From NCBI GenBank assembly GCA_900554215.1, contig USGG01000049.1, positions 1-15,274 of the forward strand: 15,274 nt of DNA. The letters run 5' to 3'. Positions 5,126 through 11,676 of the stretch are shown one piece after another. The notes below the pieces were generated by a model. That model searched no databases, was not told where the DNA came from, and saw only the letters and a list, made by a program, of their open reading frames with translations. The translations under genes were made by a program, and so were the position numbers. Positions within the stretch are counted from its first letter, which is position 1, and each line of letters opens with the position of its first letter. Source of the DNA: an uncultured Megasphaera sp. (lineage in GTDB: Bacteria; Bacillota; Negativicutes; Veillonellales; Megasphaeraceae).

Positions 5126-8100
5126 ATGAACAAGATATACAAAGTCATTTGGAGCAAAACAAAGCAACGGTACGTCGTCGTATCGGAACTGGCCCATAGC
5201 TGCGCTAAACGCACGGGGTGGACGCTTGGTAAAAGCGCTGCGGCCCTGATGGCAGGGATTGGTTTTTTGCCTGTACAGGCTGAAAATGTAGATAAAGGTC
5301 AAGATAATTATATTTCTGGAGATAAAAATGTCATTCATGGAAATAGTAATAATGTTTTCGGAGACGATAATGCTGTTGAAGGAAATAGTAATACTATTCA
5401 TGGAGACAATAGTATTATCGAAGGTAATGATAACTGGATGAATCCAGGGGAGAACAACCTTATTAAAGGTAATAACAACCAAATCAGTGCGATTGATAAC
5501 AGTAAAGTTATTGGTGATAATGTAACAATTGTAAATGGGAAAGACAGCAGTAAAGAGGATAGCGATCGCTTGCATAGTATTACGGTTATTGGGGATGATG
5601 TGCAGATAGGTCATTTTTTGGGAGATGCTCCAGGAACAGGCCCTTCAGGTTCTGCGGCCGGTGATAATATTACTGTCATTGGCGATCATGTACAGGTAGA
5701 TAATGGGTCGAATCGTACGGATTCTTCCAATAGCTTGATATATGGTAATAATGTAAGCATGGTTAATAGCCAGAACAGCGTGGCTATTGGTAATGAATTG
5801 TCCGTAATAGGTACAAATGACGTGGGAGATAATATCTCTATTGGACATAATATTGCTTTGGGTGGAGGCAATAACACGTCTTCGACTCATAGTATGATTG
5901 CTATGGGCAATGATATACAGGCGTATGGTCAGGATAATATCCTCTTTGGGAATAACATAGATATTACAGAGAATGATGGAATTACTGGCGTGATTGTTAT
6001 GGGGACAGAAGCAGATGCAACTGGATCTGATGGGGTTGCCATTGGAACAAAGGCAACGAGTGATGGAAGTTATGCTTTGGCATTTGGTGGAGAATCGACT
6101 GCGACAGGAACTGCTGCTATTGCTATTGGCAAGGGAGAGGTGGTATCGGCTTCATACGGCACTGGCCTAGGCGCTTATGCGACAATAGGTTCAAAAAGTG
6201 ACGGCAGTACTGCTCTTGGCAGTTGGGCATCTATAGGTGAAGGTTCTACTAGTGCTATCGCAATCGGTGGTGCTCAGTATAATGGTGGCGCTCATGCGAC
6301 TATAGGTGATAGTGCAATAAATTCTATCGCTATTGGTGCAGGATCTTCTGTTGCAAATGGAGCAAGAAATACTGTTGTATTAGGAGCTTTTGCTTCTGCT
6401 AATCCGACAGGAACGTGGACATCTAATTATAATGGTGTAGCTATCGGGTATAGTGCGGAAGTTAATGGGCAATCTGGTACGGCAATTGGCGACAGTGCTT
6501 CAGCAGCAGGTAGTGGAAGTATAGCTATTGGGGAAGGAGCAACTGCTGCTTCTGAAGTATTACCTTCTATGCTTAGTAATGATACAATTGCTATTGGACA
6601 TGAAGCTACAGCTGGATATACAGGTGGAATTGCTCTTGGCAAGAGTAGTAAAGTCGATTACGAAGCTAAGAATGGTATAGCTTTAGGGGTTAGTTCGCAG
6701 GTAGGTGCAGAAAATAGTGTAGCTGTTGGCTATAAGAGTGCTGTTGTTGCAGATGATATTCTTGATGCAGGAGATGTCCTAGCTGCAGCATGGAGAGGAA
6801 GCGACTACAACCAGAATTATATTGCTTTTGATTTGAATAGTGCCGACACAAACGGCGTAATCTCTGTAGGCAGTGTTGGTTCGCCGCGTCGTATGATCAA
6901 TATCGCCCGCGGCCGTATCAGCGCCGATTCGACGGACGCCATCAACGGCAGCCAGCTCTTTGGGGCCGTTCAATATTTAGACGGCAGAATTGACGCAGTT
7001 GAAAACAAGATTGCCGGCGGTGTTGGCGGCGGCGATGTCACTATCGACGGCGATACGAATATTGACGTCACAGAAACGCCGGATTCGACAACAGATCCGG
7101 GAACAGGCGGCGATACAGAAAATCCGGGTACGGCTGGCGACAACAGTCAGAATTTTGAAGTCAGCATGACGGATAATCCTCAATTTGGCGGACATGACGA
7201 TGGGAAACCGGGGCATTCGGCTGACGGCAGCGTTACAGTTGTCGGCAGCGGCGGAAATGAAATTGCCCTCAACAAAGGAAATGAAGGAGGTATGACCGTT
7301 ACCAGCGGCGGCCATACGGTCAACATCAATAAAGGCGGCGACGGCCTTGTTAACGGTTTGATGAATACGACATGGGATTGGTCTAAATATGAAGAAGGCG
7401 GCTACAAAGGCTCGGACAACGCCGCTACGGAATCGCAGCTCCACGGCGCGGTGTCTGGTATTAAGACGGAAATTACCAATATGGGCGACCAGATCACTAA
7501 TATGGGAAGTCAAATTACCAACATCGGCAACAAAGTCGGCGAATTAGACAGCCGCATTGACGAAGTCGGTGCAGGAGCAGCTGCCTTGGCGGCCCTTCAT
7601 CCACTTGATTTCGACCCCGACGACAAGTGGGATTTTGCCGCAGGCTACGGCAATTACCGCGGTGAAAACGCCGTGGCGATCGGCGCCTTCTACCGTCCGA
7701 ACGAGGATACCATGTTCAGCGTCGGCGGCACTGTCGGCAACGATGACAATATGGTTAACGCCGGCGTATCCTTTAAGATTGGTCAAGGCAACGGCGTATC
7801 GACGTCCCGCGTCGCCATGGCTAAGGAGATCAAAGACCTGCGCAAGGAACTGGAAGCGATGAAGTCGGCTATGCTTGACGTAAACGCCGGCCGCAGACTC
7901 GATACGTCGAAGCTTCAGCTCTTTCCGGACGTACCGCAGAACCACTGGGCATATGAATACGTCGCGACATTGGCTGGCAACGGCGTCATCGAAGGCTATC
8001 CTGACGGAAACTTCGACGGCGCTCGTCCCATGACGCGGTATGAATTTGCCGCTATGTTGTATCGGGCTATGCTCAACGGTGCGAAACTGTCCGATAAAAT

Positions 8101-8221
8101 TTTGACGGAATTTGCGCCTGAACTGGAACGCTTCACTGTCGATGTCGTCCATAAGGATAGCGACGGCAACCCGACAGTCGAACGCGTCCGCGTGGTAAAA
8201 CGGAACGATACGGCAAAATAA
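5126..8221 (+). CDS. Trimeric autotransporter adhesin with C-terminal SLH domain
   Basis: A 1031-aa type Vc surface adhesin. Residues 1-30 are an extended signal peptide region (ESPR: MNKIYKVIWSKTKQRYVVVS), then a hydrophobic segment cut near VQA52. The head (about 53-570) is built of beta-roll repeats, first NxxxGDxN type, then repeated AIG-x-x-A motifs. A YadA-type neck (DSTDAINGSQLFGAV, 601-615) follows, then a Gly/Thr-rich stalk, a second neck-like motif (GSDNAATESQLHGAV, from 762) and a heptad coiled coil (ITNMGDQITNMGSQI). The membrane anchor (ALAALHPLDFDPDDKW to VSFKIGQG, about 816-887) would form the trimeric 12-stranded barrel. A coiled coil and one SLH domain (LFPDVPQNHWAYEYVATLAG, from 932) come last, probably binding peptidoglycan from the periplasm, as known for Negativicutes outer-membrane proteins. 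AAGGAGG 7 nt upstream sets the start. Codon use is AT-rich in the head and GC-rich elsewhere. Confidence 0.95.
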   Translation: MNKIYKVIWSKTKQRYVVVSELAHSCAKRTGWTLGKSAAALMAGIGFLPVQAENVDKGQDNYISGDKNVIHGNSNNVFGDDNAVEGNSNTIHGDNSIIEGNDNWMNPGENNLIKGNNNQISAIDNSKVIGDNVTIVNGKDSSKEDSDRLHSITVIGDDVQIGHFLGDAPGTGPSGSAAGDNITVIGDHVQVDNGSNRTDSSNSLIYGNNVSMVNSQNSVAIGNELSVIGTNDVGDNISIGHNIALGGGNNTSSTHSMIAMGNDIQAYGQDNILFGNNIDITENDGITGVIVMGTEADATGSDGVAIGTKATSDGSYALAFGGESTATGTAAIAIGKGEVVSASYGTGLGAYATIGSKSDGSTALGSWASIGEGSTSAIAIGGAQYNGGAHATIGDSAINSIAIGAGSSVANGARNTVVLGAFASANPTGTWTSNYNGVAIGYSAEVNGQSGTAIGDSASAAGSGSIAIGEGATAASEVLPSMLSNDTIAIGHEATAGYTGGIALGKSSKVDYEAKNGIALGVSSQVGAENSVAVGYKSAVVADDILDAGDVLAAAWRGSDYNQNYIAFDLNSADTNGVISVGSVGSPRRMINIARGRISADSTDAINGSQLFGAVQYLDGRIDAVENKIAGGVGGGDVTIDGDTNIDVTETPDSTTDPGTGGDTENPGTAGDNSQNFEVSMTDNPQFGGHDDGKPGHSADGSVTVVGSGGNEIALNKGNEGGMTVTSGGHTVNINKGGDGLVNGLMNTTWDWSKYEEGGYKGSDNAATESQLHGAVSGIKTEITNMGDQITNMGSQITNIGNKVGELDSRIDEVGAGAAALAALHPLDFDPDDKWDFAAGYGNYRGENAVAIGAFYRPNEDTMFSVGGTVGNDDNMVNAGVSFKIGQGNGVSTSRVAMAKEIKDLRKELEAMKSAMLDVNAGRRLDTSKLQLFPDVPQNHWAYEYVATLAGNGVIEGYPDGNFDGARPMTRYEFAAMLYRAMLNGAKLSDKILTEFAPELERFTVDVVHKDSDGNPTVERVRVVKRNDTAK

Positions 8222-8250
8222 GATTGCTTTTTGAATGGTTCTGTGCATAT

Positions 8251-8287
8251 AGAAAAGACACTGCTTGTATTAAGCAGTGTCTTTTCT
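8251..8287. terminator. Terminator after the adhesin gene
   Basis: A perfect 16-bp stem (AGAAAAGACACTGCTT at 8251-8266 with its complement at 8272-8287) and a 5-nt loop. The arm ends in CTTTTCT rather than a long separate U-tract; it can work on both strands. Confidence 0.8.
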
Positions 8288-8316
8288 CATTTTATGATGC
8301 CGCATTTTCCGGCAAA

Positions 8317-8359
8317 AAAATGACCGCCCACCAGTCTCCAAACTTAGGCGGTCATTTTT
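8317..8359. terminator. Bidirectional terminator of antisense RNA copy 1
   Basis: AAAATGACCGCC (8317-8328) pairs with GGCGGTCATTTT (8347-8358). A-rich and T-rich edges provide a U-tract on both strands. The stem core and loop position match the terminator at 8680-8720 of copy 2. Confidence 0.82.
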
Positions 8360-8410
8360 GACTTAAAGTTATAGGGGCTATAACCGTTTGTCGGCGTCAT
8401 GTCTCTTTTC
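8317..8410 (-). ncRNA. Candidate antisense RNA copy 1 (orphan antitoxin)
   Basis: A minus-strand promoter at 8446-8417 predicts a start near 8410. The RNA would carry CATGACGCCGACAAACGG and GCCCCTATAAC, and end at the hairpin 8317-8359, about 95 nt in all. It matches copy 2 closely over its promoter and 5' half. No toxin ORF lies on the plus strand opposite its 3' end, where only the terminator remains, so it seems to be an antitoxin without its toxin. Confidence 0.55.
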
Positions 8411-8448
8411 GTGTTTATTATATGCCGTCGGTTTCGTGTTCGTCAAAT
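8374..8448. repeat. 75-bp direct repeat, copy 1
   Basis: Begins GGGGCTATAACCGTTTGTCG and ends near CGTCAAATA. It aligns without gaps to 8732-8806 (offset 358), with a handful of substitutions. It contains the antisense promoter and the 5' half of the antisense RNA. Confidence 0.88.
8417..8446 (-). promoter_or_regulatory. Minus-strand promoter of antisense RNA copy 1
   Basis: Read on the minus strand: TTGACG (8446-8441), 18-nt spacer, perfect TATAAT (8422-8417). It is the same as the promoter of copy 2 in both boxes and in spacing. Confidence 0.75.
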
Positions 8449-8508
8449 AAACTCGTGGGACGATGACGCGGGTGGTCGAGCCTATTGCATACGATTTCAG
8501 GTTCCATA

Positions 8509-8538
8509 TTGACAGGGATTTTACCTATCAGGTATTAT
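8509..8538 (+). promoter_or_regulatory. Promoter of the 23-aa toxin-like gene
   Basis: A perfect TTGACA (8509-8514), 18-nt spacer, TATTAT (8533-8538). The start near 8545 would give a 65-nt leader and an mRNA of about 175 nt ending at the terminator 8680-8720. Confidence 0.7.
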
Positions 8539-8547
8539 TTTACTACA

Positions 8548-8588
8548 GGCATGACGCATACAACGGCAGGCGGTTATATCGCCCCTAT
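8548..8588 (+). repeat. Inverted partner of the antisense 5' region, in the toxin mRNA leader
   Basis: GGCATGACGCATACAACGG and GGTTATATCGCCCCTA occur here on the plus strand. The minus strand of 8760-8731 reads GGCATGACGCCGACAAACGG followed by TTATAGCCCCT. The toxin mRNA and the antisense RNA therefore begin with similar, not complementary, sequences. Confidence 0.7.
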
Positions 8589-8610
8589 CCATTTGAAAGG
8601 AGTGGGGGTG

Positions 8611-8682
8611 ATGCCCATGAACGATATGAACATTTTCTTATTGTTGATTATCGTGTTGGTAATTCTTTTACAAAAGAAATAA
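8611..8682 (+). CDS. 23-aa hydrophobic peptide, candidate type I toxin
   Basis: A tiny ORF, MPMNDMNIF followed by ten or so Leu/Ile/Val residues and ending QKK: one membrane-spanning segment with a short basic tail, as in type I toxins that damage the inner membrane. AAAGGAG (8596-8602) lies 8 nt before the ATG at 8611. The CCCC at 8582-8585 and TCC at 8588-8590 can pair with GGAGTGGGG (8599-8607), which would hide the ribosome binding site. The stop codon overlaps the terminator stem, so the convergent antisense RNA covers the last codons. The frame is open further upstream but without a start signal. The function is inferred from the layout; no named family is recognised. Confidence 0.6.
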   Translation: MPMNDMNIFLLLIIVLVILLQKK

Positions 8683-8768
8683 CCGCCCTCAGTCGCTAAA
8701 TGTTGGCGGTGTATTTCTTGCATAATATTTAGGGGCTATAACCGTTTGTCGGCGTCATGCCTCTTTTC
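8672..8768 (-). ncRNA. Candidate antisense RNA copy 2, partner of the 23-aa peptide
   Basis: A minus-strand promoter at 8804-8775 predicts a start near 8768. The RNA would end after the hairpin 8682-8710 in a U-rich stretch (TATTTCTTTT on the minus strand), about 95 nt. It is fully complementary to the last 45 or so nt of the toxin mRNA, and its 5' half resembles the toxin leader. Its GCCCCTA could also pair with the GTGGGGGT beside the toxin ribosome binding site. Confidence 0.6.
8680..8720. terminator. Bidirectional terminator of the second toxin-antitoxin locus
   Basis: ACCGCC (8682-8687) pairs with GGCGGT (8705-8710); the plus strand continues GTATTTCTT and the minus strand TATTTCTTTT. 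It stands between converging promoters at 8509 and 8804. Confidence 0.7.
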
Positions 8769-8806
8769 ATGTTTATTATATGCTGTCGGCCTCGTAGTCG
8801 TCAAGT
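8732..8806. repeat. 75-bp direct repeat, copy 2
   Basis: Second copy of 8374-8448, covering the antisense promoter and 5' half of antisense RNA copy 2. Both promoter boxes and the spacing between them are unchanged, while the spacer bases differ. Confidence 0.88.
8775..8804 (-). promoter_or_regulatory. Minus-strand promoter of antisense RNA copy 2
   Basis: Read on the minus strand: TTGACG (8804-8799), 18-nt spacer, perfect TATAAT (8780-8775). By sequence it is stronger than the toxin promoter, as expected for an antitoxin RNA in excess. Confidence 0.75.
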
Positions 8807-8843
8807 AAAATCGAAGCGTTTGACGACAGGTCGGCAGTTTGGC

Positions 8844-8872
8844 TTGCATTTTTATGTTTTTTTTGCTATTCT
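8844..8872 (+). promoter_or_regulatory. Possible promoter of the DUF815 gene
   Basis: TTGCAT (8844-8849), 17-nt spacer, TATTCT (8867-8872), 51 nt before the ATG at 8924. Matches are modest. Confidence 0.45.
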
Positions 8873-8923
8873 TTTGAAAAATGAAATATCGATTCGGCTA
8901 GTGCCGGACAGGGGGAATGACGT

Positions 8924-10153
8924 ATGAATTATCCTGATTTGCGGGGATTGCTGGTGTGCCGGGAATTTTTGTCCGACCCGGTGTTGTTGATTATGGGGGA
9001 ATATTTGCTGAGCTCGGACAATGTCAATAAGCGGAACGCCGCAGCTGCGGCGCTGCTGGCGGCGGCGGAACGGCTTGGCTTATCGGGGAATGTTTGGCGG
9101 CAGTATCTGCTGTACCTGCTGTGCCGCGGCAACAACATCGCCGCGACGGCCATCGAGGACTGCGGTTCCTACGGGGCGGGGCTGCTGCGGGCTCTGCAGA
9201 AGGACATGCATTTGCTGCGGCCTTACTTGCAGGCCAAGCCCTCCGATTTCCGCTTCGACGCCTTCTTGGACGACTACGAGCCTGCTGCTCCGAAGGAATA
9301 TGAGTTCTTGCAGGCCTTGACAGAGGCCATGGAAGGGGCCGACGCGGCGCAGATGGCCGAAGCCCTGCTCCATCACTACAAGGCCTACGGCCGGGGTGAT
9401 ATGGCCCGGTATATGGCCTTTTACCTGCTGCCGTCAGGGGAGCTGAAAGGCATCGAGACGTTCCGCCATCGCGAATGGGACGACCTCATCGGCTACGCCG
9501 TGCAGAAGGAAAAGCTCCTGCGCAATACGGTCAATTTCATCGAAGGGCGGCAGGCCAACAACGTCCTCCTGACGGGCGCCCGCGGCACGGGGAAATCGAC
9601 GGCCGTCAAAGCCTTGGTGTACAAATTTCACAAGGAGGGCCTGCGCCTCGTCCAGGTCGAGCGGGGGCAGATGAAGAAGCTGCCGCCTCTCATGGAGCAT
9701 CTCAGCGCCATCAAGAGCAAGAAGTTTATCCTCTTTTTCGATGACCTGTCCTTTGATGAAGATGAAAAGGAATATAAATACCTGAAATCGGTTATCGACG
9801 GCGGCATTATCCCCCAGCCGGATAACGTGGTCATCTACGCCACGTCCAACCGCCGCCACCTGCTCAAGGAAACGTGGCGCGACCGGCGCGACGATCTGGA
9901 CGAGGTATACCGCGACGACAGCCAGAACGAATCCATTTCCTTGTCGGATCGCTTCGGCCTCATCATCCACTACGCCGCGCCGACGCAGGACGAGTATCTG
10001 CAGATCATCGACCACGAGCTGCGCAAGGCCGGCGTCGCCCTGGAGGCTCACGAGCTGCGCATTCTGGGACTGCGCTGGGAAATGGAACATTCGGGCCGCA
10101 ACGGCCGCATCGCCCGCCAGTTTGTCCGCTGGTATCTTGGAAATCAAACATAA
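8924..10153 (+). CDS. DUF815 family AAA+ ATPase
   Basis: A 409-aa cytosolic P-loop ATPase of the DUF815 family, a conserved group with no firmly assigned role. The N-terminal 180 or so residues are helical and Ala/Leu-rich. The ATPase part has Walker A GARGTGKST (about 217-225), Walker B FILFFDDLSF (about 268-277), a sensor-1-like VVIYATSNRRHLL, and a C-terminal lid ending SGRNGRIARQFVRWYLG. The conserved DDLSFDEDEKEYKYLKSVID is the strongest family mark. AGGGGG (8910-8915) lies 8 nt before the ATG. It stands alone between the second toxin-antitoxin locus and the ilv operon, with no partner gene to suggest a substrate. The length is normal for the family. Confidence 0.9.
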   Translation: MNYPDLRGLLVCREFLSDPVLLIMGEYLLSSDNVNKRNAAAAALLAAAERLGLSGNVWRQYLLYLLCRGNNIAATAIEDCGSYGAGLLRALQKDMHLLRPYLQAKPSDFRFDAFLDDYEPAAPKEYEFLQALTEAMEGADAAQMAEALLHHYKAYGRGDMARYMAFYLLPSGELKGIETFRHREWDDLIGYAVQKEKLLRNTVNFIEGRQANNVLLTGARGTGKSTAVKALVYKFHKEGLRLVQVERGQMKKLPPLMEHLSAIKSKKFILFFDDLSFDEDEKEYKYLKSVIDGGIIPQPDNVVIYATSNRRHLLKETWRDRRDDLDEVYRDDSQNESISLSDRFGLIIHYAAPTQDEYLQIIDHELRKAGVALEAHELRILGLRWEMEHSGRNGRIARQFVRWYLGNQT

Positions 10154-10199
10154 AATAAACGTTTTACTTAACAAATGCAACGTTTAACTTTGATTTTTT
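10141..10199 (+). terminator. Probable terminator after the DUF815 gene
   Basis: AAATCAAA (10141-10148) can pair with TTTGATTT and AAACGTT (10157-10163) with AACGTTT (10179-10185), followed by TTTTTT. The stem is AT-rich and has internal loops, so it is weaker than the others here. Confidence 0.45.
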
Positions 10200-10222
10200 A
10201 AGAAAAATGCAAGTAAAATGTA

Positions 10223-10251
10223 TTGACAAATGGGACGGCATTTTGTAGAAT
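10223..10251 (+). promoter_or_regulatory. Promoter of the ilv operon
   Basis: Perfect TTGACA (10223-10228), 17-nt spacer, TAGAAT (10246-10251). Transcription would start near 10258, about 370 nt before ilvC, leaving room for the T-box leader. Confidence 0.82.
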
Positions 10252-10257
10252 AAGTTC

Positions 10258-10560
10258 AAGTTCTTCAGAAGGATGTCCTTCTGAGGGCGACATATATGAA
10301 ATCTGATGATGGGAAAGAGTAATTGCCTCAGTCAATTCACAGAGAGCCGGCGGGCGGTGCGAGCCGGTAATTGCAGGGCCGTGAAAATCATCCCGGAAGA
10401 GGAGCGCTGAAGTACGTATTAAGCGCTGACGATTTTTCCACGTTATAGGAAACGCGTATGTTGGTACGTTGTAGAGAGCCTGGGTCCAGTAATGGATTCG
10501 GGAATCAGGGTGGTATCGCGGAGTTCAATCCGTCCCTCAGTGAGGGACGGATTTTTTTAT
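10258..10560 (+). promoter_or_regulatory. T-box riboswitch controlling the ilv operon
   Basis: A tRNA-sensing leader. The T-box itself, AGGGTGGTATCGCGG, is at 10507-10521. Upstream are typical Stem I elements: GATGATGGGAAAGAGTAA (from 10304), CAGAGAGCCGG (10340-10350) and GGTGCGAGCCGG. The likely specifier is AUC (Ile) at 10387-10389 in GTGAAAATCATCCCGG, followed by the customary A; this assignment is tentative because it was made by eye. A hairpin (TTCAGAAGGA with TCCTTCTGA) precedes Stem I. The terminator is CCGTCCCTC/GAGGGACGG (10530-10550) with T7. Uncharged tRNA would pair with GGTATCG and favour the antiterminator, switching on ilvC-B-N-D when the amino acid is short. Confidence 0.93.
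10530..10558 (+). terminator. Conditional terminator of the T-box
   Basis: A perfect 9-bp GC-rich stem (10530-10538 with 10542-10550), 3-nt loop and seven T. Formed when the matching tRNA is charged. Confidence 0.92.
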
Positions 10561-10631
10561 TTCCCTCTTGCAGTATTCTCTAAAGGTCAACGAAATCATT
10601 ACTTGTTACATACAAAAGGAGAGATGTTCAA

Positions 10632-11642
10632 ATGGCAAAGGTATTTTATGATCAGGACGTAAATTGGGATGTCATGCACGGTAAAAAGGTAGCTATCGTC
10701 GGCTACGGCAGCCAGGGCCATGCCCACGCGCTGAACCTGAAGGAGAGCGGCGTCGACGTCGTCGTCGGCTTGTATGAAGGCAGCAAATCGGCGGAAACGG
10801 CGAAAGCCGCAGGCCTGGAAGTTAAGACGGTAGCCGAAGCGGTCAAGGAAGCGGACATCACGATGATCCTCATTCCCGACGAAAAACAGGCCGACGTATA
10901 CAACGCCGAAATCGGGCCGAACTTGAAATCCGGCAGCGCCCTGGCCTTTGCCCACGGCTTCAACATCCACTTTAAGCAGATCGTGCCGCCGGCCGACGTC
11001 GACGTATTCATGGTAGCGCCGAAGGGGCCGGGCCATCTCGTACGCCGTACCTTCGTTGAAGGCGGCGGCGTTCCCGACGTATTCGCCGTCGAACAGGACG
11101 CGACGGGCCAGTGTTTTGACATCGCCCTCGCTTATGCCCGCGGCATCGGCGGCACCCGGGCCGGCGTCATCCAGACGACCTTCCAGGAAGAAACGGAAAC
11201 GGACTTGTTCGGCGAACAGGCTGTCCTCTGCGGCGGTATCTGCCAGCTCATCACCAACGGCTTCGAAACCCTCGTCGCCGCAGGCTATCAGCCGGAAATC
11301 GCCTACTTTGAAACGTTCCACGAAATGAAGCTTATCGTCGACCTCATGTACGAAGGCGGCATGGCCAAGATGCGCAAGTCCATCAGCGACACGGCGGAAT
11401 ACGGCGATTACACGGCAGGCCCGAAGGTCATCCCGGCCGAATCGAAGGCGGCTATGCAGAAGATCCTGAGCGACATCCAGGACGGCACCTTCGCCAAGGA
11501 CTGGCTTCTGGAAAACAAGGCCGGCGGCCGGGCTCACTTCATGGCGATGCGCCGCCAGCACGCGGAACACCCGATCGAACAGGTCGGCGCGAAGCTGCGC
11601 GACATGATGCCGTGGCTTCATGAAAACGACACCAACGACTAA
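10632..11642 (+). CDS. ilvC: Ketol-acid reductoisomerase
   Basis: Second common step of Val/Ile/Leu synthesis: isomerises and reduces 2-acetolactate or 2-aceto-2-hydroxybutyrate to the dihydroxy acid, using Mg2+ and a nicotinamide cofactor. A 336-aa class I enzyme. The N-terminal Rossmann domain has GYGSQGHAHA (24-33); the loop GLYEGSKS (46-53) keeps the serines usual for NADPH binding. The metal and substrate residues of the knotted C-terminal domain are visible: PKGPGHLVRRTF, DLFGEQAVLCGG, FETFHEMKLIVDL and SISDTAEYGD. AAGGAG is 10 nt before the ATG. It is first in the operon, directly after the T-box terminator and 34 nt before ilvB. Confidence 0.97.
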   Translation: MAKVFYDQDVNWDVMHGKKVAIVGYGSQGHAHALNLKESGVDVVVGLYEGSKSAETAKAAGLEVKTVAEAVKEADITMILIPDEKQADVYNAEIGPNLKSGSALAFAHGFNIHFKQIVPPADVDVFMVAPKGPGHLVRRTFVEGGGVPDVFAVEQDATGQCFDIALAYARGIGGTRAGVIQTTFQEETETDLFGEQAVLCGGICQLITNGFETLVAAGYQPEIAYFETFHEMKLIVDLMYEGGMAKMRKSISDTAEYGDYTAGPKVIPAESKAAMQKILSDIQDGTFAKDWLLENKAGGRAHFMAMRRQHAEHPIEQVGAKLRDMMPWLHENDTND

Positions 11643-11676
11643 TCATTCCAATACATAGAAAAGAGGGTATGTGCCT

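Noticed and set aside
5290..6800. Short repeated DNA motifs that could suggest a CRISPR array or minisatellite
   Set aside because: The repeats are imperfect, unevenly spaced and in frame; they encode the beta-roll motifs of the adhesin head.
8485..8682. 65-aa N-terminally extended form of the 23-aa peptide
   Set aside because: Its ATG lies upstream of the promoter -35 box at 8509 and lacks a ribosome binding site; the ATG at 8611 has AAAGGAG at proper spacing.
8463..8699. 78-aa plus-strand ORF starting ATGACGCGGGTGG
   Set aside because: It has no ribosome binding site, starts upstream of the promoter at 8509, and is in a different frame from the well-supported 23-aa peptide.
10599..11621. 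340-aa minus-strand ORF opposite ilvC
   Set aside because: Long open frames opposite GC-rich genes with strong codon bias are common; ilvC is unmistakable on the plus strand and the antisense product has no recognisable motif.
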